Position numbers and translations under genes: made by a program. From Nocardioides silvaticus (lineage in GTDB: Bacteria > Actinomycetota > Actinomycetes > Propionibacteriales > Nocardioidaceae), in assembly GCF_003160695.1 (NCBI RefSeq), contig NZ_QGDD01000001.1, forward strand, positions 806,001-870,000: 64,000 nucleotides of DNA. The letters run 5' to 3'. Positions 45,230 to 55,508 of the stretch are shown here, one piece after another. The notes under the pieces were generated by a model that saw only the letters and a list, made by a program, of their open reading frames with translations, was not told the origin of the DNA and did not search any database. Each line of letters begins with the position of its first letter. Position 1 is the stretch's first letter.

Positions 45230-45715
45230 ATGGCCGCCAGCAGAGCCGGGGATGCCGAGGATGTCGGGGAGCATGCCACCATCGAGCGGTCGCTCCACAT
45301 CGAAGCCTCGCCCGACGTGGTGTTCGCCGTGATCAGCGACCCGGCGCACGTGCGGGAGTGGTGGGCCGACGACGCGGAGTTCGCGGCCGGCGAGCCCGGC
45401 TGGCTCGGCTTCGGCGACCTGGAGACCGGCGGCAAACGGGTCCGCTTCCAGGTGGCGGACGCCGTGCCGTCGCGGTTGTTCTCCTTCTGGTGGACCCACG
45501 AGGAGGGGGTCGAGCCCGGGCCGACGACGGCCAACCTGGTGGTGTTCGAGCTGGAGCCGTCCGGCACCGGCACCCTGCTCTCGTTCCGGGAGTCCGGTTT
45601 CCGCGAGCGCGGCTGGACCGAGGCGAAGGCCCGCGAGGTGCACGCCGACCACAGCAACGGCTGGGACCACTTCCTGGGCGTGCTCACGACGTACGCCGTC
45701 GGGGTGGCCCGGTGA
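45230..45715 (+). CDS. SRPBCC (AHSA1/START-like) domain protein 2
   Basis: Protein of 161 aa, same fold as its upstream neighbour: TIERSLHIEASPDVVFAVISDPAHVREWWADD, FSFWWTHEE and a C-terminal HSNGWDHFLGVLTTYA helix. ATG 45230 is preferred (GGGAGA upstream) over ATG 45200. The stop overlaps the ArsR start by 4 bp. The two SRPBCC genes are diverged relatives in one operon, so they may act on related ligands. Confidence 0.87.
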   Translation: MAASRAGDAEDVGEHATIERSLHIEASPDVVFAVISDPAHVREWWADDAEFAAGEPGWLGFGDLETGGKRVRFQVADAVPSRLFSFWWTHEEGVEPGPTTANLVVFELEPSGTGTLLSFRESGFRERGWTEAKAREVHADHSNGWDHFLGVLTTYAVGVAR

Positions 45716-46053
45716 CCACGGCGGTCGCCGACGAGCTGTGGTCGGCCATCGGCGACCCGACCCGTCGCCGGATGCTCGACCTGCTGCTCGCCGAGGGCGG
45801 CGGCACGGCGACCAGCCTCGGGGCGCAGCTGCCGGTGACCCGGCAGGCCGTCGCCAAGCACCTCGGCGTGCTCGACCGCGCCGGCCTGGTCCACGGCGAC
45901 CAGGTCGGCCGGGAGCGCCGCTACCGGGTCGACGAGGTCCAGCTCGCCCGCGCCGCGGCCGAGCTGGCCGAGGTCGGGGCGGCCTGGGATGACCGCCTGC
46001 GGAGGATCAAGAGGATCGCCGAGCGCATCCAGCGGGCGGCCGAGGAGCAATGA
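45712..46053 (+). CDS. ArsR-family transcriptional repressor
   Basis: Winged-helix regulator of 113 aa. LWSAIGDPTRRRMLDLLLAEGGGTATSLGAQLPVTRQAVAKHLGVLDRAGLV is the ArsR/SmtB DNA-binding core, followed by GRERRYRVDEVQL (wing). No CxC metal-sensing motif is present, so it likely senses an organic signal or protein partner rather than metal. GTG 45712 overlaps the preceding SRPBCC gene by 4 bp. Probable target: the two GCAACC-N3-GGTTGC palindromes at the operon front. Confidence 0.92.
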   Translation: MTTAVADELWSAIGDPTRRRMLDLLLAEGGGTATSLGAQLPVTRQAVAKHLGVLDRAGLVHGDQVGRERRYRVDEVQLARAAAELAEVGAAWDDRLRRIKRIAERIQRAAEEQ

Positions 46054-46066
46054 GCCGCTCCCGGCG

Positions 46067-47140
46067 TCAAGCCAGGGCGCGGGCGTCCTCGCTCAGGAAG
46101 CTGCGCACGGCGGTCGCGGCGGCCCGGCCTGCCCGGTTGCCACCGATGGTGCTCGCCGAGGGCCCGTAGCCGACCAGCTGCACCCGCGGGTCGACCGCCG
46201 AGGTCACTGCGGTCTGCACGTCCTTGCCGAGGGTGAGCAGCGCGATGCCGCCGCGCGGGCTGCGCAGGTGCAGCGGCGCGAGGTGGGCGACGGCGGGGCG
46301 GAAGCCGGTTGCCCAGAGGATGACGTCGACCGGCTCGAACGCGCCGTCGGACCAGCGCACCCCGTGGGGCTCGATCCGCTCGAACATGGGCCGGCGCGCG
46401 TCGTACGCCCCGAGCCGGGCGGCCTCCTGCTCCTGCGGGCGGAGGCCGAGGCCGGTGACGCTGACGACGCTGGCGGGCGGCAGGCCCTGGGCGACGCGCT
46501 GCTGGACGAGCGTGATCGCCTCCCGTCCGACCGACTCGTCCCAGTCGTCGCGCCAGACCGGCTCGCGGCGGGTCACCCACAGCACGTCGGTGCGGGGCGC
46601 CAGCTCGCCGATGAACTGGACGGCCGAGGCGCCGCCGCCGACGACCAGCACCCGCTTGCCGTCGAAGTGCGCGGCGCCCGGATAGTCGGCCGTGTGCAGC
46701 TGCTCGCCGCGGAAGGTCTCGATGCCGGGGTAGTGCGGCACGAACGGCTGGCTCCAGGTGCCGGTCGCGTTGACGAGGGTGCGGGTCGTCCAGGAGCGGT
46801 CGCCTGCGCGGACCACCAACAGCTCGCCGTCCCTCTCGACGCGGTCGACGCGCACCGGGCGAACGACCGGCAGGTCGTGGGTCCGCTCGTAGTCGCCGAA
46901 CCAGCCCGGGATCACGTTGTTGGCGCGGTCCTCGCCACGGCTCGGCGCGGGCGAGTCGGGCAGGTCCGCGACGCCGTGGACGTCGTCCATCGAGAGGGAG
47001 TCCCAGCGGTGCTGCCACGCTCCCCCGGCGCGCTCGTTGGCGTCGAGGACGACGTGGTCGACGCCCAGCCGCTTGAGGTGGTACGACGCGGAGAGGCCGG
47101 CCTGGCCCGCTCCGATCACCACGGCGTCGTACACCTGCAT
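46067..47140 (-). CDS. NAD(P)/FAD-dependent monooxygenase-like oxidoreductase (CzcO/YhiQ-like)
   Basis: Flavoprotein of 357 aa. FAD site VIGAGQAGLSASYHL near the N-terminus, GGAWQHRW, and a second nucleotide site VLVVGGGASAVQF near 165; ATGTWSQP and WATGF are typical of flavin-containing monooxygenase-like proteins. The substrate is unknown. ATG 47140. Its stop is only 13 bp from that of the convergent ArsR gene. Confidence 0.88.
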   Translation of the reverse strand: MQVYDAVVIGAGQAGLSASYHLKRLGVDHVVLDANERAGGAWQHRWDSLSMDDVHGVADLPDSPAPSRGEDRANNVIPGWFGDYERTHDLPVVRPVRVDRVERDGELLVVRAGDRSWTTRTLVNATGTWSQPFVPHYPGIETFRGEQLHTADYPGAAHFDGKRVLVVGGGASAVQFIGELAPRTDVLWVTRREPVWRDDWDESVGREAITLVQQRVAQGLPPASVVSVTGLGLRPQEQEAARLGAYDARRPMFERIEPHGVRWSDGAFEPVDVILWATGFRPAVAHLAPLHLRSPRGGIALLTLGKDVQTAVTSAVDPRVQLVGYGPSASTIGGNRAGRAAATAVRSFLSEDARALA

Positions 47141-47189
47141 GATGGGTCAACCAACCGGGCCGACCGGTTATGCCGCGCCTCCGCTGCGG

Positions 47190-47438
47190 TCAGTCCACCC
47201 GCTCGAAGTCGCCGGTGCGGGAGATGCGGACGATCAGCCCGACGGCGGCCAGCAGGTGCAGCCCGCCCGCGAACAGGTAGGTGCGGACCAGGGCCTCGTC
47301 GTGGACGTAGCGGCGGGCGACGACGGCCAGCACCAGCGCGGCGGCGCCGATCACCAGCATCAGGGTGGCGCGACGCTGTCCCCTCGCCAGCTCCTCGGGA
47401 GTGGCGTAGGGACCGAGGGGATCGGGCTTACGGCTCAT
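47190..47438 (-). CDS. Small two-span membrane protein, function unknown
   Basis: Protein of 82 aa: a cytoplasmic N-terminus ([22 protein letters not shown]) followed by two membrane segments ([17 protein letters not shown] and [20 protein letters not shown]). ATG 47438 is divergent from the fumarase GTG over 28 bp. It is not a family I can name. Confidence 0.75.
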   Translation of the reverse strand: MSRKPDPLGPYATPEELARGQRRATLMLVIGAAALVLAVVARRYVHDEALVRTYLFAGGLHLLAAVGLIVRISRTGDFERVD

Positions 47439-47466
47439 CAGAGGAGGGACGCTACGCTGCTTCGTC

Positions 47467-49152
<1,686 letters not shown>

Positions 49153-49218
49153 GCCGCCTGCCGGGAGTTGAGCCTGGATACTCAGGCGATCCGTGCTGCC
49201 TCGGTCGAGGATCGATGC

Positions 49219-49710
49219 ATGACCGATCGTCCTCCCCCGCGCGTCCCCCACGCCCTGTGGCTCCGCCTGCTCGCCCTCGTGGCACTGGTCGCCGGCTTCG
49301 CCTTCTTCGTCCGTGCCAACGACGCCGAGGCGACCGCGATCTTCGACGCCGGCGGCGACGCCGGCCTCTGGAGCCTCGGCATCCTCGTCGCCGCGATGGT
49401 CCTCTCCCCCGCAGCGATCCTCCTGCTGGCGTCGTTGCCCCTCGTGCTGAAGCCGGCCTGGGGTTCCGGCGTCGGCGCGGTCGCCGGCCTCGCAGTGCTG
49501 GCCCCCTCCGTCTGGCTCGTCGCCAACTCCTACCCGCACGACCAGCGCGTCGGTGGGGTCCATCTCGATCCCGGGCAACTGAACCACGTCGCGAACCTCT
49601 ACCTGGCCGCGTTCATCCTCCTCGGCCTGGCCGCAGCTCTCCTCCTGGTCAGCACCCACCCGGCCCTCACCGACCGTCGTCAGACGGACCGGCAGCTGAC
49701 ACCCGCCTAG
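49219..49710 (+). CDS. Integral membrane protein, function unknown
   Basis: Protein of 163 aa with about four membrane segments (LWLRLLALVALVAGFAFFV, LWSLGILVAAMVLSPAAILLLASLPLVL, VGAVAGLAVLAPSVWLVANS, VANLYLAAFILLGLAAALLLV) and short polar loops. ATG 49219 is favoured by GAGG 8 bp upstream; an ATG at 49168 is less likely. Between the fumarase gene and a convergent methyltransferase. No recognised family. Confidence 0.72.
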   Translation: MTDRPPPRVPHALWLRLLALVALVAGFAFFVRANDAEATAIFDAGGDAGLWSLGILVAAMVLSPAAILLLASLPLVLKPAWGSGVGAVAGLAVLAPSVWLVANSYPHDQRVGGVHLDPGQLNHVANLYLAAFILLGLAAALLLVSTHPALTDRRQTDRQLTPA

Positions 49711-49773
49711 TCAGCAGCGGATGCACCTCGCCGCGCGGGCCCAGGTCTCCGAGTGGGCGCAAAGTCGTCCGGA

Positions 49774-50415
49774 TCAACGAACCCGGGCGAGGAGGTAGTA
49801 GCAACCGAGGCTGGCCAGGCCCCCGTCTGCGTGGGGGAGATAGGGCGCCGGGCCGCTGACGTCGAGCGCCGTCCACACGTCGTCGGTCGCCAGTCGGTCG
49901 ACGACCTCCTGGCACCTGCGTGGCTCCCACAGGTCCTCGCGCTGGGTCACGACGATGATGCCGCCAGGCCGGACAACTCTGGCGAACTCCCGCCACACCG
50001 CCTCGACGTCGGGCAGGTAGGTCATCACCCCGGCACACACCAGCGCATCCATGCTGTCGTCCTCGACGCCGAGCGGCTGCTGCAGGTCGGCCCGGTCGAG
50101 CGCGTCGTAGGCGCCGGTCTGGTGAGCGACGCGCAGGGACGCCTGCGAGATGTCGAGCCCGACGATCCGCGCCGCGCAGCCCCGTGCGCGGAGCGCCTTG
50201 CCGACCAGTCCGGTGCCGCAGCCCACGTCGAGCACCGTGCGCGCTTCCGGTTGGTGGGCGATCACGGCCTCTGCGGCAACCCCGGGAGCCTGGTAGGACC
50301 AGGAGACGAGGTCGTCGTCGTAGCTCTCGGCCCACGCGTCGTACCGGCCCGCGACCTCGTCCGGATCCGTCGTGCCCTCGAGCAACCAGTCGCTGGTGGT
50401 CTCGTCAGCACTCAT
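49774..50415 (-). CDS. Class I SAM-dependent methyltransferase
   Basis: Methyltransferase of 213 aa. DPDEVAGRYDAWAESYDDDL precedes motif I VLDVGCGTGLVGKAL, then GLDISQASLRVA (motif II) and VCAGVMTYLPDVEAVWREFARVVRPGGIIVVT (motifs III-IV). A Williams-Beuren/UbiE-type small-molecule methyltransferase is likely; the substrate is unknown. ATG 50415 lies 35 bp downstream of the PhoX-like gene on the same strand. Confidence 0.9.
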   Translation of the reverse strand: MSADETTSDWLLEGTTDPDEVAGRYDAWAESYDDDLVSWSYQAPGVAAEAVIAHQPEARTVLDVGCGTGLVGKALRARGCAARIVGLDISQASLRVAHQTGAYDALDRADLQQPLGVEDDSMDALVCAGVMTYLPDVEAVWREFARVVRPGGIIVVTQREDLWEPRRCQEVVDRLATDDVWTALDVSGPAPYLPHADGGLASLGCYYLLARVR

Positions 50416-50450
50416 CGCCCCGGCCCCTTCACGACGACGTACGGCTGCCC

Positions 50451-51917
50451 TCAGACCCCGATCGAGCGCCACGGCCCCCAGATCGCGAACGTCATGCCCG
50501 CGCTGGCCTGGATGTTCACGAACAGCGTGCGGCCGTCCGGGCTGAACGTGGAGCCGGCGAACTCGTCGTTGCTGCGGTCGACGTCGGTGCTGCTGCGCAG
50601 CCGGTTGAGCGCGATGTCCCAGATCCGGCCGTTCGGCGAGAGCCCGCGGATGAAGTTGTCGTTGGTGTTGTCCTCGCAGACCACGAGGGTCCCACGCGGC
50701 GAGGTGGTGATGTTGTCGGGCAGGTCGAGCTGGAGCGGCCCAGAGGACTGGAACAGGGCGCGCAGCCGCTTCGAGCGGGTGTGGTAGGCCCACACCTGAC
50801 CGGACCCGTTGCCGAACCCGGCCGGGTCGTGGGACCCATCCTCGGCCAGCCCGCCGCCCTGGGTCGAGGTGAAGTAGACGACACCCCTGTCGTAGACCTG
50901 ACCCTCCAAGCGGGAGAAGTACGCCGCGCCCTTGGCCCAGCCCTGGCTGCTCACGTGGGTGAGTGCGGTGTCGTTCGGCGTCGGGGCGACCTCGCCGGGC
51001 TCGTAGGGGTAGAGGACGTCGGGCTCGTCGATGTCGACCCACTGCACGTCGTACGTCGCGCCCTCGACCTGATGTCCCTCGAGGTGCGCGTTGCGCGTGC
51101 CCTTCACCTTGAGCATCTGCAACCTGCCGCCGTCCTTGAGCCGCCCGGCCTTCATCGGGTGGGCCGGCGGCCGGTAGCGGTAGAAGCCCGAGGCGAAGGC
51201 GAAGTTGTCCTCGGTGAGGTAGAGGTAGCCGTCCTTCGGGTCGAACGAGACCGCCTCGTGCGCGAACCGGCCGGCGTTGCGGATCGGCTTGCGGGTCGAC
51301 TGACCGGCGCTCTGCCGGTGCTTCGCCGGCACCTCGAAGACGTAGCCGTGCGGCTTCGTGAGCGGCACGTTGGACGCGCCGGTGAAGTCGGGCCCCACGT
51401 CGGGCCCGTTGACCGTCTCCTCGCAGGTCACCCAGGCGCCCCAGGGCATCCGGCCGCCGGAGCAGTTCATCATCGTGCCGTTGAGGCTGGTGAAGCTGCG
51501 CAGCACCTCGCCGCGCCTGGTGACCTGGATCGTGGTGGTGCCGCCGCCGGCCATCGGGTCGTAGGGCTTCCCCGGCCCGAACGCGGGCCGCGGGTTGTTG
51601 ACCTCGTGGTTGCGCACCAGGATGAAGGTGTCGTCCGGTCCCCGGAACGCCCCCATCCCGTCGTGCCGTCCGGGCAGCTCGGTGCCGTCGTGCAGCACCA
51701 CCGGCGCCTCGGTGTCGTGGAACGAGCGGTACTTGAACCCCGGTGGCAGGTGCAGCCGCACCTTCCCGTCGCGCTTGTCCTCGACCGGCACCAGGTCCAC
51801 TGCGCGGGGCGCGACATGAGCCGCCTGCGCGGCCTGCTGCGCCACCAACCCGCCGAAGGGGCCGGCCGCAGAAAGTGCTGCTGCCGACCTGACCAGAGTC
51901 CTGCGATCCACTGACAT
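50451..51917 (-). CDS. PhoX-like (DUF839) Tat-exported phosphatase family protein
   Basis: Protein of 488 aa with a Tat-type signal (SVDRRTLVRSAAALSAAGPFGG, twin arginine at 5-6) and a six-bladed-propeller DUF839 domain: LVRNHEVNNPRPAF, GGGTTTIQV, WGAWVTCEETVNGP, HGYVFEVPA and SFDPKDGYLYLTEDN. PhoX enzymes are calcium/iron alkaline phosphatases that release phosphate outside the membrane; several members of this superfamily are uncharacterised. ATG 51917. Confidence 0.9.
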   Translation of the reverse strand: MSVDRRTLVRSAAALSAAGPFGGLVAQQAAQAAHVAPRAVDLVPVEDKRDGKVRLHLPPGFKYRSFHDTEAPVVLHDGTELPGRHDGMGAFRGPDDTFILVRNHEVNNPRPAFGPGKPYDPMAGGGTTTIQVTRRGEVLRSFTSLNGTMMNCSGGRMPWGAWVTCEETVNGPDVGPDFTGASNVPLTKPHGYVFEVPAKHRQSAGQSTRKPIRNAGRFAHEAVSFDPKDGYLYLTEDNFAFASGFYRYRPPAHPMKAGRLKDGGRLQMLKVKGTRNAHLEGHQVEGATYDVQWVDIDEPDVLYPYEPGEVAPTPNDTALTHVSSQGWAKGAAYFSRLEGQVYDRGVVYFTSTQGGGLAEDGSHDPAGFGNGSGQVWAYHTRSKRLRALFQSSGPLQLDLPDNITTSPRGTLVVCEDNTNDNFIRGLSPNGRIWDIALNRLRSSTDVDRSNDEFAGSTFSPDGRTLFVNIQASAGMTFAIWGPWRSIGV

Positions 51918-52065
51918 GGCGTGCTCCCGCCTGGAGTCCGGGTGAAGCCCTCAGACTAAGCAGCGCGTGCAGGTGGGGCAATGGTCGACAGCAAGCCGAC
52001 TGGCGGTGGTGTTCACTCGCCGGACCCGCGCGTCGAGCCGCGGCGGCGGACCTAGGCTCGGACGC

Positions 52066-52359
52066 ATGACGGAGTACCAGGTGACCCGGTGGCGTGAGCT
52101 GCCGTCGATGGTCGCAGCCCGGTCGGGTGACGAGACCGTGAAGGCCGAGCTCGCAGCGCGGTTCCAGGAGGCGATCGACGAGGCGGCAATGCGGCTCGGC
52201 GACACCGGGGCCGACGACTACCTCGCGGGATGGGACCGGTCCCCCTGGACCGAGGCCGACGGCACTCCGGCCGAGGTGCTCGACCGGGTCGCCGCCGAGC
52301 TCGACGCGGAGTGGCCGACCGACCGGATCGCCGGCTACCTCGACGGGCTGGGCCGGTGA
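52066..52359 (+). CDS. Small 'virulence factor' family protein
   Basis: Protein of 97 aa: EYQVTRWRELPSMVAARSGDETVKAELAARFQEAIDEAAMRLGDTGADDYLAGWDRSPW resembles the short Pfam 'virulence_fact' family often encoded beside methyltransferase or methylene-THF reductase genes. ATG 52066; its stop overlaps the homocysteine methyltransferase start by 4 bp, so the two act together. The name is historical and does not imply pathogenicity; a scaffold or metabolic-partner role is an inference. Confidence 0.78.
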   Translation: MTEYQVTRWRELPSMVAARSGDETVKAELAARFQEAIDEAAMRLGDTGADDYLAGWDRSPWTEADGTPAEVLDRVAAELDAEWPTDRIAGYLDGLGR

Positions 52360-53240
52360 ACCGGCTCGCGGCGCTGCTGGGCGCGGACCGCCCCGTCCTG
52401 CTCGACGGCGGCATGGGCACGCTGCTCCAGGACAGCGGCCTCGAGGACGGTGCACCCGGTGAGCTCTGGAACCTCGAGAACCCCGACGCGATCCGCGCGG
52501 CACACGCGGCGTACGCCGAAGCGGGAGCGCGGCTGCTGACGACCAACACCTTCGGCGGCACCCGGCCGCGGCTGGACATGCACGGGCTCGGCGACCGCGT
52601 GGCCGAGGTGAACCGGACGGCGGCGCAGCTCGCGCGATCGGTGGCCGACGAGCACGGCCTGCTGGTCGCCGGCGACCTCGGCCCGACCGGCGAGCTGCTG
52701 GCGCCCTTGGGCACCTTGACCCCCGAGGAGGCGCAGGCGCTGTTCGCCGAGCAGCTCGCTGCGCTGGTCGAGGGTGGGATCGACCTGGTGCTGGTCGAGA
52801 CGCTGAGCGATCTCGGCGAGGCCGACGCTGCCCTCGCTGCGGCGCGCGAGGTCGCGCCCGACCTTCCGGTCGCGGTGACGATGAGCTTCGACACCAACCT
52901 GCGCACCATGATGGGCGTCCGCCCGGGCGACGCAGTGGCCCACCTGGCCGCGGCAGGCGCCGACGCTGCTGGCGCCAACTGCGGCCGCGGTCCCGAGGAG
53001 ATGGAGGTCATCGCCGCGGAGATGGCGCAGAGCCGCACCGGCGACCTGCTCCTGGTCGCCCAGTCGAATGCCGGCCTCCCGCAGGTGGTGGGCGACCACT
53101 TCGAGTACGACGCCACCGCCGACGACCTGGCTGCACACGCCACCCGGCTGGCGGACATCGGCATCGACCTGGTCGGTGGCTGCTGTGGCTCGACGCCGGC
53201 GCACATCGCCGCCATGAGCGCCACGCTGATCCCGACCTGA
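52356..53240 (+). CDS. Homocysteine S-methyltransferase family protein
   Basis: Zinc-dependent methyltransferase of 294 aa. LLDGGMGTLLQ at the N-terminus, TTNTFGGTR, the first zinc cysteine in GANCGRGPEE and the paired zinc cysteines in VGGCCGSTPAHIA are all present. Transfers methyl to homocysteine from a donor such as S-methylmethionine, betaine or a methyl-corrinoid; no corrinoid domain is fused. GTG 52356 overlaps the small protein gene by 4 bp. Length agrees with stand-alone MmuM/BHMT-like enzymes. Confidence 0.91.
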   Translation: MNRLAALLGADRPVLLDGGMGTLLQDSGLEDGAPGELWNLENPDAIRAAHAAYAEAGARLLTTNTFGGTRPRLDMHGLGDRVAEVNRTAAQLARSVADEHGLLVAGDLGPTGELLAPLGTLTPEEAQALFAEQLAALVEGGIDLVLVETLSDLGEADAALAAAREVAPDLPVAVTMSFDTNLRTMMGVRPGDAVAHLAAAGADAAGANCGRGPEEMEVIAAEMAQSRTGDLLLVAQSNAGLPQVVGDHFEYDATADDLAAHATRLADIGIDLVGGCCGSTPAHIAAMSATLIPT

Positions 53241-53353
53241 GCGACTGTCCGAGCGGTCACCGACGACCCAGGGCGTGCGCGAGGACGACCCTGCACAATG
53301 GCACCTCGCTGCCAGTCGCCATCCGGGTCGGGCACAGGAACGGGGGAACCTCA

Positions 53354-55363
53354 ATGCGGGTCTTCAGCTCGGCGGCGTCCGCCTGCCCGCGGCAGGGACT
53401 GACGACGTACGCCGCTCGCGGACGTCGCGCCCTCGCGGTCGCCGCCGCCACCGTGGCGCTGGCCGCCCCCACGGCCCACGCCGACGACGGCATCGATGTC
53501 GACTCCACCAGCCGCTACGTCCTCCAGCCCAAGGAGGAGGTCGTCCGGGCCACGATGACGATGACGGTGCGCAACGACCGGCCGAGCTACCGCACCGGCA
53601 ACTACATCCAGTACTTCTACCTGCCCTTCATCACCATCCCGGTCCCAACGGAGGCGGCCCAGCTGACGGCCGTCTCCGACGGCTCCCCGCTCTCGGTGAC
53701 CCGGGAGCCCACGAAGGACCCGAGCACGGCGCTCGCGACCATCGACTTCCCCTCCAACCTGCTCTACGGCCAGAGCCGCACCCTCACCGTCTCGTTCGTA
53801 CTCGACGGCGAGGAGCCACGCTCGAAGAACCAGACGCGGGTCGGGCCGGGCTATGCGACGTTCGCTGTGTACGGACGCGGCGACCCCGGCCAGAACACCG
53901 TCCAGGTGGTGCTGCCGGCATCGATGAGCTTCGACGCGACCACCGACGCCTTCGACGACGGCAAGGGCACGGGCGGCGGGACCGTCACCTACACCGCGAC
54001 GGCCGAGGCCGGGGACGGTTTCTGGGAGGTGGTCTCGGCTCGCGACCTCGACATCGCGCGCACCAGGACGGTGGAACTCGGCGACCAGGACGTCGAGGTT
54101 CAGGCCTTCAGCGACGACAAGCGCTGGTTGCGCTTCGTCGCCTCGCGGATGACGTCGGGGGTCCCGGTGCTGGCGGATCTGGTCGGCACCCCGTGGCCGG
54201 GCGGGCTCACGACGGTCCGCGAGGACCTGTCCGTCAACGTCCGCGGCTACGACGGCTGGTTCGACAGCTCCGACGGCTCCATCGTGATCGGCGAGAGCCT
54301 CGACCAGGAACTGCTCTACCACGAGCTCCTGCACGCCTGGGTCTCGTCGACCTCGTTCGAGGAGCGGTGGCTCTACGAAGGGATCGCCCAGTACCTCGCC
54401 GCTCGGGCTGTCGAGATCCAGGGCGATGAGCCGGCCCGGCCGAGGCCGGTCACAGCCACGAGCAAGCAGGCCGTGCCGCTCAACACCTGGGGCGATGCGG
54501 GTGGACGCGCGCAGCCGACCGACGGCTACGGCTACCCCGCGTCGTACCGGGCGATGGAGGCGTTGCTCGACGGCCTGGACGACGACACCCGCAGCACGGT
54601 GCTCGCCGCGGCCATCGCCGGGCAGAGCGCCTACGCCGTCCCCGGCGAGACTCGTCTCGCTGCCAGCCGCACCGGATGGCAGCGGTTCCTCGACCTGGTG
54701 CAGGTGCTGGGCCGCGACGAGGGGGCGCCCCGGGTCTTCAGCACGTGGGCGCTCACTCCAGGGGAACGCAAAGTCCTCCAGAACCGCCGTCGCGCCCTCG
54801 CGGACTACCAGGACGTCGACGACGCCGACGGCCCGTGGGCCCCGCCCCTCGGGGTGCGTGCGACGATGACCGACTGGGAGTTCGAGCAGGCCCAGCAGGC
54901 CCTCACCCAGGTTGCCGACCTCGGACCGGCCGTCCTCGAGGTCCAGGAGGCTGCCCAGCGCCACGACATGGAGCTTCCGGAGTCGCTGGTTGCGCTCTAC
55001 CAGGACGCCGGGAGCGCGGCGGCGTACGACGAGCTCTCCAACACCCTGCCGAGGGCGGCTGAGGCGGTCGAGGCCGTAGGGGCAGCCGACGCGGCCGCAG
55101 CCGAGTCGCGCAACCCTGTGGCGGCCCTCGGTGCCCTCGTGCTCGATCTCGACGACAAGGCCGCCGCGGCCGACGACCTCTTGGCCGAGGGAGACCTCGA
55201 CGGCGCCACGACCGCAGCGGGCGAGGCGTCCGACGCCGCGGAGCGGAGCACGTCCGTGGGTGGAGGTCTCCTCGCCGGCGGGCTGGTGCTGCTGGCAGGC
55301 GTGGCACTGCTCGGCCGCGCGCTGCTTCGCGGACGCGCCCGCCGGCGACAAGCACGGGGGTAG
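53354..55363 (+). CDS. Secreted, membrane-anchored gluzincin-like metallopeptidase
   Basis: Protein of 669 aa. The signal peptide covers about 1-43 (LAVAAATVALAAPTAHA). A beta-rich segment (45-300) precedes the zinc site HELLH (323-327) with a third ligand in WLYEGIAQY (Glu342), the HExxH...E layout of gluzincin (M1-like) peptidases. A helical C-terminal region (500-640, Ala/Glu/Asp-rich) ends in one membrane segment (about 636-658) and a basic tail, so the enzyme is tethered on the outside. ATG 53354 has GGGGGAA upstream. The substrate is unknown; it precedes the MMPL operon but is separated by 145 bp. Confidence 0.85.
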   Translation: MRVFSSAASACPRQGLTTYAARGRRALAVAAATVALAAPTAHADDGIDVDSTSRYVLQPKEEVVRATMTMTVRNDRPSYRTGNYIQYFYLPFITIPVPTEAAQLTAVSDGSPLSVTREPTKDPSTALATIDFPSNLLYGQSRTLTVSFVLDGEEPRSKNQTRVGPGYATFAVYGRGDPGQNTVQVVLPASMSFDATTDAFDDGKGTGGGTVTYTATAEAGDGFWEVVSARDLDIARTRTVELGDQDVEVQAFSDDKRWLRFVASRMTSGVPVLADLVGTPWPGGLTTVREDLSVNVRGYDGWFDSSDGSIVIGESLDQELLYHELLHAWVSSTSFEERWLYEGIAQYLAARAVEIQGDEPARPRPVTATSKQAVPLNTWGDAGGRAQPTDGYGYPASYRAMEALLDGLDDDTRSTVLAAAIAGQSAYAVPGETRLAASRTGWQRFLDLVQVLGRDEGAPRVFSTWALTPGERKVLQNRRRALADYQDVDDADGPWAPPLGVRATMTDWEFEQAQQALTQVADLGPAVLEVQEAAQRHDMELPESLVALYQDAGSAAAYDELSNTLPRAAEAVEAVGAADAAAAESRNPVAALGALVLDLDDKAAAADDLLAEGDLDGATTAAGEASDAAERSTSVGGGLLAGGLVLLAGVALLGRALLRGRARRRQARG

Positions 55364-55429
55364 CTCGACCCTGCTCCCCCGCCTGGGACCTGGGCGGAAC
55401 CCTCAGCCTCAGCAGCGCCTGCGGGAGGC

Positions 55430-55451
55430 CCGTACTCCGCACGGAGTACGG
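55430..55451. promoter_or_regulatory. Palindromic operator upstream of the MMPL operon
   Basis: CCGTACTCCG-CA-CGGAGTACGG is a perfect 10-bp inverted repeat with 2-bp spacer. It is followed in register by GTGTCTGCCG (55456-55465) and CGGACG (55470-55475). The same arrangement occurs before the amidohydrolase gene. The centre is 68.5 bp from the MMPL ATG. Confidence 0.82.
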
Positions 55452-55508
55452 CGAAGTGTCTGCCGCGGCCGGACGCCTCAACCCCGCTGGGTTGGAAGCC
55501 TGGTCATC

